A stretch of 64,000 bases of DNA from NCBI GenBank assembly GCA_030704615.1, contig CM060731.1:94592756-94656755 (forward strand), in the 5' to 3' direction. The notes beneath the pieces are model-generated. The model ran no database searches, had not been told where the DNA came from, and saw nothing but the letters and a program-made list of their open reading frames with translations. How positions within the stretch are numbered: position 1 is the stretch's first letter; every line of letters begins with the position of its first letter. A program made the translations under genes and the position numbers. Shown piece by piece: positions 25,660 through 35,053 of this stretch. The stretch comes from Takakia lepidozioides. Taxonomy: Eukaryota > Streptophyta > Takakiopsida > Takakiales > Takakiaceae.

Positions 25660-26105
25660 TCCTAAACCCCAAGGCTAGAGGGTACTGCGACGTCCGGGAG
25701 TCGCAACGTTACCATTTCCCCTTGGCCGCCCAGCTCGACGGTCCCGTCGTTGCTTAGACGGCCTAGCAACGCTCCAGCACGTCGGGGAGTCACAAGGATG
25801 TCATTTCCCCCTTGGCCGCCACGTGGCGAGGGCACGCCACCTCACGGGGGTTGCGACTGCCAGAAGTCGCCCGTCAGTGGTAATGCAACGGGTTTGCGAC
25901 GTCTTAGAGGGACTGCGATGTTCGGGAGTCACAGAGAGGCCCCGTTTAGTGTCTCTTTGCAAAGGTCATGGCAGAGGCCAAGGTCAATTGATCCCCTTCT
26001 TCCAATCTTTATAGTGCTCCTTCTCTCCTGCTGTATAACAGGGCTATCTTGCATGCCGGTTAACATTATCGATGTTACGATGGTTCCTACCTTATACGTA
26101 CATTC
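25660..26105. repeat. CpG-rich subterminal-type repeats, probably of the first CACTA element
   Basis: The words GCGACGTCCGGGAGTCGC, GTCGGGGAGTCAC and GTTGCGACTGCCAG recur. They resemble the subterminal repeats at 27.6-28.3 kb and 52.0-52.3 kb. The position 3' of the minus-strand DUF4216 gene fits the 3' end of that CACTA copy. Confidence 0.4.
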
Positions 26106-26132
26106 ATAGTACCGTCAACGAACCAATGGGGA

Positions 26133-26365
26133 TCACTCATCACCCAAGAATCCGTTAATGGCAATGGCTTTGGCAACATTGTTGTCTTTCATACCAATTT
26201 TGAGGATTCTTTCTTTTGCATCGAGATCATGGTAACCAAATCGATTGAAGGGTTTCCAGGGATAAATCTTGGTCTGCACTTGTAGAACAAGAACCATGTC
26301 TTCCAACATTCTTGCCCTCGTACAAAACTCAACAATCCTAGAGTCACTTTTCGAGTCACAACTTC
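26133..26365 (-). CDS. Unrecognised coding fragment, about 76 codons
   Basis: The minus strand holds an open frame that ends at a TGA at 26133 and starts after a stop near 26366. It reads RIVEFCTRARMLEDMVLVLQ, then YPWKPFNRFGYHDLDAKERI and AKAIAINGFLGDE. The composition (amphipathic start, YPWKPFNRFGYHDLD core, helical tail) looks like a real conserved exon rather than chance. It has no start codon, so it would be a last exon or a fragment. It lies downstream of the CACTA DUF4216 gene on the same strand. I do not recognise the family. Confidence 0.4.
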
Positions 26366-26500
26366 ACTAGAATGATTCCTAGATCGCCACACCTCCAAAG
26401 GATTTTTTTCATGGATTTTCATTTCAATCATAGAAATAAGCTACATGCATGTACATGTACAATCAATCGAAGCGATGGCTACAGTTCTGTGCGAGAATTA

Positions 26501-27601
26501 TTATGTAGCTTTGATTACGTGTCTAATCAACTTGAACATCATCATCCGGAGCTTCTTCGTCCTCATCAAGCTGCAAGTCTTTTTGCTCATCAGAGTCATT
26601 GTCATAAATGGCATGGTCACCAAAAGACACATCTGAATCATCTTCCACCTCGTTTTCATTACCATGTCTTCATCTTCTTCTCCAACATCCGCATCTGATG
26701 GAGCCTCATCATATAGGGTCCGGGATGCATTGTCTGGGGCGTCATCATTCTCTTGTACCCCCTCTACCCAACCTCGGCCAACATCAGCATCATCATGACC
26801 AGTCTCTTCCTCCTCCGCATTTGCCTCGCCCCATGTAGATCCTCGACCATGATAGATACGTCTTCCTCTTGGCTGAGCATGCACAACCACCTTCCAATTT
26901 CCTGATCCGGAGAAGAAAACTTGCTCCATGTCTGAAGGCCATGTAAAAGGCTCATCGAAGGGACGATGAGTAGGCTCGAGCCTATCTGTATTGACGCACA
27001 TGAAACCACACTTGTCTTCCATTAGTGTTGCGGAGGGCCCCACAAGATGTGGCTGGAACCACCTTGCCTTGAAGATAAGAGGCTGGTGCCTTGTATACTG
27101 AAGTTGGAGTATGCTCTCAAGCTCTCCAATGTAGCTGAGTGTGCTCATGGTAGGTCGTGTATCTCCCTTGCCCCACACGGAGTCTTGCCAATATGCGGCA
27201 CACAAGCCAGAACCAAATGTTGTTTTGCGTTTTATGTCAAGAGCACAAATACGGAAATGACCACCATGAACCCAAACCGCCGTGTATGAGGTTGCAAATT
27301 GAGAGGGGCCCCTTGCAATGTCTTGCACCAAATCTGAAACCACCTCACCTTTCGCAATGGTGTCCTCAACTTTAGTCCGAAGCCAATGGTGGAATGAACT
27401 TAGAGGTTGCAATTCCATGGGCAAATCTTGTGAAGAAACATTCCTACGTCGGCCCCTTGCTCGCGGAGCGTGTGTAGTCGCCCTTGCATGGTTCCGCCTC
27501 CACGCAACCGTCTCCTCCTGTCATTGTTGAACAAGGTTATTGTATCTTGCCTCCCACTCATGTATGGATGGGGTGTTCTTCAGTATGAACCCATGCGCTT
27601 G
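26501..27601 (-). pseudogene. C-terminal part of a CACTA transposase (DUF4216), truncated
   Basis: The minus strand reads from 27601: AHGFILKNTPSIHEWEARYN, then a stop near 27523. A long open region follows (27424-26501), with YTAVWVHGGHFRICALDIK, VFKAR-like IFKARWFQPHLVG, CGFMCVNTDRLEPTHRPF and MEQVFFSGSGNWKVVVHAQP. This is the DUF4216 domain found downstream of TNP2/DUF4218 in plant CACTA proteins. An acidic tail with frame changes follows. The coding sequence is cut off exactly at 27602, where the sequence becomes CACTACTACG, the terminus of another CACTA element. It is therefore the remnant of an older CACTA element that was itself invaded. Confidence 0.82.
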
Positions 27602-28300
27602 CACTACTACGTTTGGGGGGGGGTTTTAGCGATGCCTCAGCGACCTCCAAACGCCGCGCCTAGCGACGAAAATACACTACAGCGCTCAGGGCACGCCGGG
27701 GACAAATTGCGACGTCGGGAAGCCACCGCCACGTCGCTCCCGGAACGTCGCAGATTAGCGCTAAGGGAATCGCTAATCCCCCGGGTCCACTAGCCACGAC
27801 TAGCGACAGCCAAAAGACGCCGCCCCTCCGGGGCGTCGCAATATGGCGACTCCCAGGAGTCGCAACAAAGGGCAGGGAGGGGGGTCCATCCCTTCCCTGC
27901 GTCATGGGGACAGTCGCAAGGACGTCGCCCATTCCCAGAATTAGCCACGCGCTGGCGTCGCCACAATGGCGCAGCCTGGCGACGCCAGGAATCGCCATGA
28001 CGTCGCCGCCATTTGGGGGCGTCGCTAGACCCCATGGGTAAGGAGGTTTGTAGCGACGTCGGAATCGCAGGGACGTCGCTAGCTCCATGGGAGGGCACGT
28101 TCATGTGCGACTCCCTGGAGTCGCAACAACGTCGCAGCCCCTTCGTGGCGTCGCTAGCTCCACGTTGGCGTTGTTCTGTTGCGACGGCGGGGAATCGCAA
28201 CGGCGTCGCTGGTCGCACCCGGCCGTCGCGCCGGCGTCGCTGGGTGGGAGGGTAGCCAGCTGGTATTTGGGGTGGGGTTTTGGGGTTTTTTTTTTCGTTT
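27602..28300. repeat. CACTA terminus and subterminal repeats
   Basis: The segment opens with CACTACTACG followed by a G-run. It continues for about 700 bp of CpG-dense sequence in which words such as GACGTCGGAATCGCAG, GCGGGGAATCGCAACG and CGTCGCTAGCTCC recur in one orientation. This is the usual CACTA layout: a terminal CACTA followed by many short subterminal transposase-binding repeats. Inverted relatives of these words are at 52.02-52.26 kb. Confidence 0.6.
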
Positions 28301-28502
28301 GGGGGGGGGGGGGGGGGGTGTTCTTGGGGTTTGGGGTGTGCCTGTGCTTGCATGAAATGCATGCATTCTAATCTATAGGTTAGATTAGAATCCACATGTC
28401 CATTAAGGTTAGAATGAGGATCGAAATGGTAACTGAAGAAATATATACATAAAGCGAGTACTACCTTTACATGTCTCTAACTGGGAACCATCCCTCACTC
28501 CT

Positions 28503-30725
28503 CATCACCTAAGTCATAGGTGTACTCGTCTGAGGAATGCAAGCTATGCTGGGCCTCCAATTTGGAGGATGATGAGGCCGAGTCCGAGATTACATCATCC
28601 TTCGAACCACCCCCTACTACTGGCTCTCCCCATCCGGCCGAGCCACTGAACTACCATCCCCACCCTACAGATGCACTATCCTCCGTCAATTGTGGCGTCT
28701 TGGCCATTGAGGCTACAAGGGCATTCCACCCCAGAGTCTTGCAAAAGTTGTGCTCGATGGCGGAGGGAGGCCTCTCAAACTTCTTTTTCTGCACATGACA
28801 TACAAATGCAATGACAGGTCAGAATTCATAATGGAAGGGAGAAGCTAAAAAAGAAGAATGGGTATGACAAGAGAACACTTACGAATCAGGTGACAAAACT
28901 CTTGCTTCCGCCGGGGCCCCACTTGTGTGTTGATTCCGCACACTTCTCGAGGGCTGCAGTTGCCGTACGTCCCCTTGCGAAGATCTCCGCCTTCAGCTCT
29001 TCCCTCTCCCCTGCGATGAGAGCCTCCCAAGATTCTTGTCCAGCCCCAACAAAGACACTATAAATGTTAATGAACTGCATACCGCAATGAACATGCATTC
29101 AAAGACACCAATGACAAATGAAGTGCGTCTTACCTTGGTTATTCCATGTGGCATGGTCGTTGGTTCGACCCCCGCCTTGAGTGCCTTGCGAATGGTTTGT
29201 GGCGCACGGTACCTCTTGTCCTTGAGGTTCTTTCCCACCAGCTCCAAGAGCTTCCCCTCATTCCACTCACCCGGAAATGTGCCCTCAAGTGCTTGCACGA
29301 ATGCTCGCCTATGGCGATGTGATTGGTGTGGCCAATCAATATGCCAAGGGAACCACCTCGCCGCCAAGTCGAAGGCTACTTTTTTCATGGCCTCCCAATA
29401 CTCACCAATGGCATCACCGACCTTATTGGTCTCTAAGGGGGGCACCTTCATCTTTGGCAAATCAAGATTGCGGGGACCCGAGGTCTTTACCTCGTCCACG
29501 CTCTCTGAACTACCTCTCCCTTGTCTTTTGTTGCCCCGCTAATGCCCTCCACCGGCTGCACGCTCATCTGAACTAGCTCCCCCTTGTCTTTTGTTCCCCC
29601 ACTAGTGCCCTCCCCCGGCTGCACCTCTCTCCTTCTACGCCTCTTTCTCTTACGCTCCCTCTCCTGGGCCTGTCCTTTCCCTTCCCCTCCACTACTTCCC
29701 TACCCTCCTTGATGATTAGGGGAACCGAGGACACGACGTCTGTTCCTCTTCCTCTTACCGTCTCCACGGGTAGGCACCACCACTGTCCCTGCTTTGTCGG
29801 TGGCAATCCCACTGCTTGCCACAAGCTTAGCCACGAATGCGCCAAGCTCCTGAACACAAAACCCACAAAATTAGAAACAAACCAGAAACAAAATGAAAGG
29901 CAAAGGAAAGAAAAAAAGGTGAAGGAAAGAGGCTCACCTTTGCATCCATGACCTCAATGTTGCCCTCGGTCCCCGCTTGTGGTGCACCCCCCCCATAACG
30001 CCCTCTCGGAATAAGGGTGGAAGCCTATCCCATGCACCCAATAGGCTCGCAGGCGGCGCCCCAAAGTCCAGGGTCTTCTTCATTGACCGTTCAGGCGACG
30101 GACTTTTGCAAGGGGCCCTCCATAGCCAGTGTCACCCTCTCCTCTTCCCCCTCCCTTTTCCGTGCCCCCTTATTTCCCTCTTCTTGTCTTCCTCCCTCTT
30201 CCTTTCCTCCTCCTTCCACCTCATTGCGGCCTCCTTTGAAGCCTCCCTCTTCTCCCAAGGTGAGGAGGCCCTTCTGAGCCCCCCCCCTTATAAGCCCTCT
30301 TGGCTGCAGAAGAAGGGGAAAAGGCATTGGCGGTGGGGCTAAGATCAAGTTGCCCATACCTGGCGGCAGATCTGAGAATGTGCTTCCCCGCGTAAAAGTC
30401 AGGGCCCTCCATCAGCCCGTGGGGGGGCGTCCCAGCTTGAACATTGGGTGCACCACCCTCAAGGAGGCTCATCCCCAGCCTTAACCTTCGAGGGGGTGGA
30501 GGCCTCGACGGCCTTACGGCTTGGTCCTCTCACATAGCCGCCTATAGGGCTGGTGAGTTTGGACCAAGTGGACCGTGTCACACGGCCATCAATGATGGGA
30601 GCGTTGTCAAGCTTCCCTACCTTAGCGGCAGACGATTTCTGCTCCTTCGGCGGCGCCTTCTCTTTGTCCTTCGCTGGCGCCTTCTTCTTGTCCTTCGGCG
30701 GCCCCTTCTCCTTGTCCTTTGCCAT
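28503..30725 (-). pseudogene. CACTA second gene (Ptta/En-Spm, Transposase_24-like)
   Basis: The minus-strand gene starts MAKDKEKGPPKDKKKAPAK with a lysine-rich leader (30725-30460). The recognisable domain follows at 29499-29000: EYWEAMKKVAFDLAARWFPW, HRRAFVQALEGTFPGEWNEG and YRAPQTIRKALKAG. After a short intron comes SWEALIAGEREELKAEIFAR with CAESTHKWGPGGSKSFVT. This is the Ptta/En-Spm family, the DNA-binding partner of TNP2 in plant CACTA elements. The last exon (about 28795-28503) is KKKFERPPSAIEHNFCKTLG followed by an acidic Ser/Asp/Glu-rich tail, with one in-frame stop. It lies beside the subterminal repeats, as expected for a CACTA 3' gene. The stop and some uncertain junctions suggest decay. 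Confidence 0.75.
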
Positions 30726-30884
30726 ACTACCAGCTTATCCCTGCGCCCACAACACTACTACCGTGTGATTTCACATGCCAAAAACCAACAAGGCCTGACC
30801 ATCCCCCGTCCCCTCTCTTCCTCTCCCTATATCTTTATGTCTCTATATCTTCGTCTCCCCCTTTCTCTCTCTGCTGATAAGCAA

Positions 30885-31210
30885 AAAATGAAAGAGGGGG
30901 GGGTGGGGGTTGGTGCTGAGAGCACCAACACTTGCTGCTGCTGTCAGCCCCCCACCATTCCAAAAAGAAAAAAGAAAAAGGTGGGGGGGACTGAGAGCAG
31001 CAGCAGCAAGTACTTGCTGCTGCAGCTCTCAGCGCCCCCCACCATTGCCAAAACCAAAAAATGAAAGGTCGGGGGGGGGGGGGGGGGCTAAGACCAGCAG
31101 CAGCAAGCTACTTTCAGCACCCCCCACCATTCCACAATCAAAAAAAAAAAAAAGGTGGGGGGGGGGGAGTGGCTGAGCAGCAACAGCTGCTGAGTCACTC
31201 CCCCCCCCCC
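30885..31210. repeat. G-run/C-run palindrome array
   Basis: Four runs of G (8-17 nt) alternate with CAGCAGCAGC, CTGCTGCTG and C-runs in the pattern G-run, ACTGAGAGCAGCAG, CTGCTGCAGCTCTCAG, C-run. The segment can therefore fold into stacked hairpins with G-quadruplex-capable stems. Similar units border every Repeat R copy (46.98-47.05 kb and 54.84-54.99 kb), so this is probably part of the repeat's end. Confidence 0.6.
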
Positions 31211-32925
31211 AACCTTTTTTTATTTTTCTTCCCTCATCTCTTCCTTCTCTCTCTCCCTCTCTCCTCTTCCCTCATTCTCTCCTCTCGCCCTCTCCCTCTA
31301 TAAATCTTTGGATTTCATCTGGCCTTAACCTTTTGAGGTTATTTAGTTTTTCATCCCTGCCTTTTTCATCCAAATCTGGATGAATTATTTATTGGATTAT
31401 GAACTTAATACAGAAAGCTAGAGTTACCATCTATTTTTTTCATCTAAACTGGATGATCTACATAAATAATGGTTACCTATTATAAAATCCAAGAGAATAA
31501 TAAAACTACCATCATAAATGAGGCAGTTATTAAACCTAAACCTATACCATAACCCTAAAAGATACATTCTATGGGATGTCATCCAGTGACACCAAAATGC
31601 CTATCTTGGTATCCATCCTGGATGAAAAATCGGGAAGTTTTGCCCTAAGCAGGCCGACACACTTCAAGCACTGAACTCGGCTTCAGTGAACCTGATGATG
31701 CGCCGTATAAACCTGCTCCCTGCTGCTACATGGTACTCGTGATTGCTAGCTCTTGGGAGCGCAGTGGTGGTTAAACAGATCTTCTATGGCCAGACGCCTA
31801 CATTGCCTTGATTGCTCTGATCTGAACTCATGGTTCTTTATTTTGTGCAACGGCGCTTTTACTCCTTGTTGGGACGTACTCTATCCCTATTTCCTACAAG
31901 TTGCCTGCTATCTCTCTTGTATGCCATCTCTCTCTCGTGAACGCTTCTACTCTATTGCGTTCTTTGGATGAATTGTTGGACGCCTATGCGGACCCATGGC
32001 ATACCACCACACTCAAGGTTTTGAGTTTACCATTGCTTGAATTGTGATCTGTACTTGCTTTAGAATTCAACACTGACATGGATCGGCAACTGTGAAGACT
32101 GCCCTTCCCGTGCATCCTCACCACACACCTCGCTATGTGGTGGTTTTGGACGGCACAGGTGAGGGTCTTCACTTGTCTTGATTTCTTGAAGCTGGCGAGA
32201 GTTCCCTGTTCTTGCAAGTGTGGATACTGCTGCTGCCCTGCTGATGCTGCTGTTTGCCATCTGCTGTTTCAAATGCTGCCACCAGCCGCTTCGCTGCTCC
32301 AAGATTGCGCTCCAATGAGGATCTGCTTCTCTCGTTACCCCTGTTTTATGGTTTTTTACAACCCACATTTGCATGTTTAGGAGTTTAGCTATGAAGGATA
32401 CAAGGATACCCAAAATACGCAGTTATTTACTTTGACTTGCCTTGATACTTGGCTCTGAGAATGAGAACTCTTGGATATGAGATGAGCTGGATCAAAAGGA
32501 GTCTAGGCTTTGATAGATAACACACATTCTTCAAGGCCTCATATCATTTTGGTTTCATGGCTTGATAACCAAACAGGGGTTTCTGAGCTGCTCTTTCACC
32601 TTGGCAGAACTACTTTATGTGGCCTTAAATACCATTCTAGAACTATCCCTGTCTACTATACCTACTTAGCGGGCCTGAGGCTTTCTAACATTTGCTTCTC
32701 TTCCTAGAATCTTGCTTAATCTTGGTTCGAAAACATCATCTTCAAACCAAAAACCTGCAATCTGGTTTTTGAAATGAGTTTTAAGATGGATTCTTGAGAT
32801 GAGATGTGTACTATGGTGCTTTCATGATATGATAATGACCTGGATAATCCAACCCTCCCGCCCTGTTTTTTCAGAGACCCTGAAATGTAATTGGGTATTC
32901 AAATGAGATTGTAAACATGAAAGAG
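31211..32925 (+). repeat. Repeat R, copy 1 (3'-truncated)
   Basis: A CT-rich tract leads into CCCTCTATAAATCTTTGG, a TATA-like start, and then about 1.6 kb that is shared with 33.09-34.36 plus 45.69-46.84 kb and, inverted, with 53.02-54.78 kb. There is no long ORF. It ends just after ATGTAATTGGGTATTC; the last 100 bp present in the other copies are missing. The class is unknown (LTR-like or non-autonomous DNA element). Confidence 0.75.
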
Positions 32926-33085
32926 AATTCTACTCCTTTGGATAAATATTATCTGAGGATAGAACTACATGGAAGAGGGAAAACCTTATGAGAAGAGGTC
33001 TGGTATGCACTCCTTACGGGGTGAGTGCATACCACATTTACTCCGTAAGGTTCTGCCATGCCAGGGGATTGGCTGGTGGGGTCCT
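32926..33085. repeat. Unique spacer with a nested hairpin
   Basis: Between two Repeat R copies, 33001-33052 contains GGTATGCACTC...GAGTGCATACC overlapped by CCTTACGG...CCGTAAGG, two interleaved perfect inverted repeats. It may be a fragment of another element's end. Confidence 0.45.
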
Positions 33086-33089
33086 TCTC

Positions 33090-34361
33090 TCTCCCTCTCT
33101 CCCTCTCCCTCTATAACTCTTTGGATTTCATCTGGCCTTAACCTTTTGAGGTTATTTGTTTTTCATCCCAACCTTTTTCATCCCAATCTGGATGATATTA
33201 TTATAGGATGATGAAACTTAATGTACAGAAAGCTTGGTTACCATCTATTTCTTTCAATCTAAACTGGATGAATACATGAATAATGGTTACCTATTTTAAA
33301 ATCCAAGAGATAAATAAAACTACCATCATAAATGATGGCAATTATTAAACCTAAGCCATACCCATACCAAAACCCTAAAAGATACCTTTTTATTGGATGT
33401 CATCCATTATTACAATGTGCTTCTCTTGATAAAATGTGATTTTTCATCCACCCTGGATGAGAAATCACGCCGACACATTTCACAGCACTGAACTCGTGCT
33501 TCAGTGAACCTTGATGATGCGCCGCGTAAACCTGCTCCCCTGCTGCTACATGATACTCGTGATGGCTGGCTCTTGGGATGCGCATTGGCGGTTAGGCAGA
33601 TTCATCTCTGGCAGACGACAAAGCGATGATCGCTTTGCTCAGAAACTCATGGTTCTTTATTTTGCAGCGGCGCTTTTACTCCTCGTTGGGAAGTACTCTA
33701 TCCCTATTTATATACAGATTACATGTTGCTCTCTTCTTGTATGAGCCATTCTCTATCTGTGAAACGCTTTCTACTTTGATTGCGTTCTGTTGGAGACGAT
33801 CTATTGGACACCATGGCGCAGGGCATACCACAAAACACTCAAGGTTTTTTGAGTTACCTTGCTTGAATTATGATCTGTACATGCTTTAGAATTCAACACT
33901 GACAGGAGAGCAACTGTGAAGACCTGCCACTCACCTAGCTGCTGATCCTCAATAACATCCACAGCTATGATGGTGGTTTTTGGGACGGGCCACAGGTAGG
34001 AGGGTCTTCATTGTCTTGATTTCTTTGAAGCTTGCAGTTCCTGTTCTTGCAAATGTGGAATACTGCTGCTGCCTAAGCTGCTGATGCCATTTGCTGCTCA
34101 AACTGCCACCATGCCGCTTCAGACACCTGCTCCAAGATGGCTCATGAGGATATGTTCTTCAGTCCTTACCCCTGTTTCTGGTTTTTTACAACCACATTTG
34201 CATGTGTGGAGTTAATTAGCTATGAAGGGTACAAGGGTACTAAAAAAATAGCAGTTATTACTCTGACTGCTTTGATACTTGGCTCGAAATGAAACCGCTT
34301 CGGTATGACTGATGGATCAAAAGGATAAGCTGTGATAGCACATTTCATTTAGGGATGCCTC
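33090..34361 (+). repeat. Repeat R, copy 2, left part (split by the Mutator-like element)
   Basis: It starts CTCTATAACTCTTTGGA as in copy 1 and runs up to GATCAAAAGGATAAGCTGTG and GATAGCACATT. Copy 1 and the inverted copy continue uninterrupted from this point into CATATCATTTTGGTTTCATG. Here that continuation appears only at 45.70 kb, which defines the insertion site of the intervening element. Confidence 0.85.
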
Positions 34362-34500
34362 GGCGTGAGCCTGGTCACGTGAGCACGTGAGCGCGTGAGC
34401 GCGACTGCGCTCACGCCACGTCACCTTGCGCAAATGCCACGTCACGGGTCTCAGTCCACGTCATCACACGTGGAGGCCGAGTCACCACGCACCCAGAAAG
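34362..34500. repeat. Left terminal region of the Mutator-like element
   Basis: GGCGTGAGCCTGGTCACGTG is followed by GAGCACGTGAGCGCGTGAGC and GCTCACGCCACGTCAC. These match, inverted, the right end (45580-45692). The exact outer border is uncertain by a few bases. Confidence 0.65.
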
Positions 34501-34554
34501 AAGTGGAGTGTATTCCCGCGGATTGGCACCCTTTACCGCGGAAACAAGCTGGAC

Positions 34555-34930
34555 GACATAATAAAAGGCATTGAATAAATGATGGATGAATGTACAGTTG
34601 GATGATAAACAGATGGATGAGTTTGAAAAATCTATGTAGATGGATGAATGACGGATGGATAAGAGTAAAATGGATGAATGTATAATGGATGTTGAGCAAT
34701 GACAAAAATTCATGACAGGAAGATGCATGACCAAATCTTTTGACGAATGCACAAAGTATATGAAATGAGTGTGGAAGGTTTGTGGGGTGGATTAAAGAGT
34801 ACAGAGGATGAATGTACAATGGATGTTGTACAAAGGAAGCTTTCATGAATGGAGCACGCATGAATACAGTGTAGATGAATGCACAATGGATATGAGAAGA
34901 GTCAGGAAGGTTTGTGAGATGGATTCATAC
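34555..34930. repeat. ATGGATGAATG subterminal repeats
   Basis: The word ATGGATGAATG, or close variants (TGGATGAATGTA, TGGATGAGT), occurs about ten times between the left end and the methyltransferase 3' end. Such clustered short repeats near an end often serve as transposase-binding sites. No gene is seen here. Confidence 0.5.
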
Positions 34931-35053
34931 ATATAGCAATTTAAACGAAAGTTGATTCTGTGATTATTATTTGTTCTAAAGGAACAACTACGGTAGAGTA
35001 AGGGGATTCAACGTTTCCAGATAATATGAAAATGAATATTAAAAGAATACAGT

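Noticed and set aside
25750-26109. ORF of 119 codons on the plus strand
   Set aside because: It runs through CpG-rich subterminal-type repeats and has no recognisable domain.
30885-31303. ORFs rich in Gly, Ser or Pro over G/C-runs (also 47.0 and 52.3-52.8 kb)
   Set aside because: Produced by simple sequence and homopolymers; no domain or splice support.
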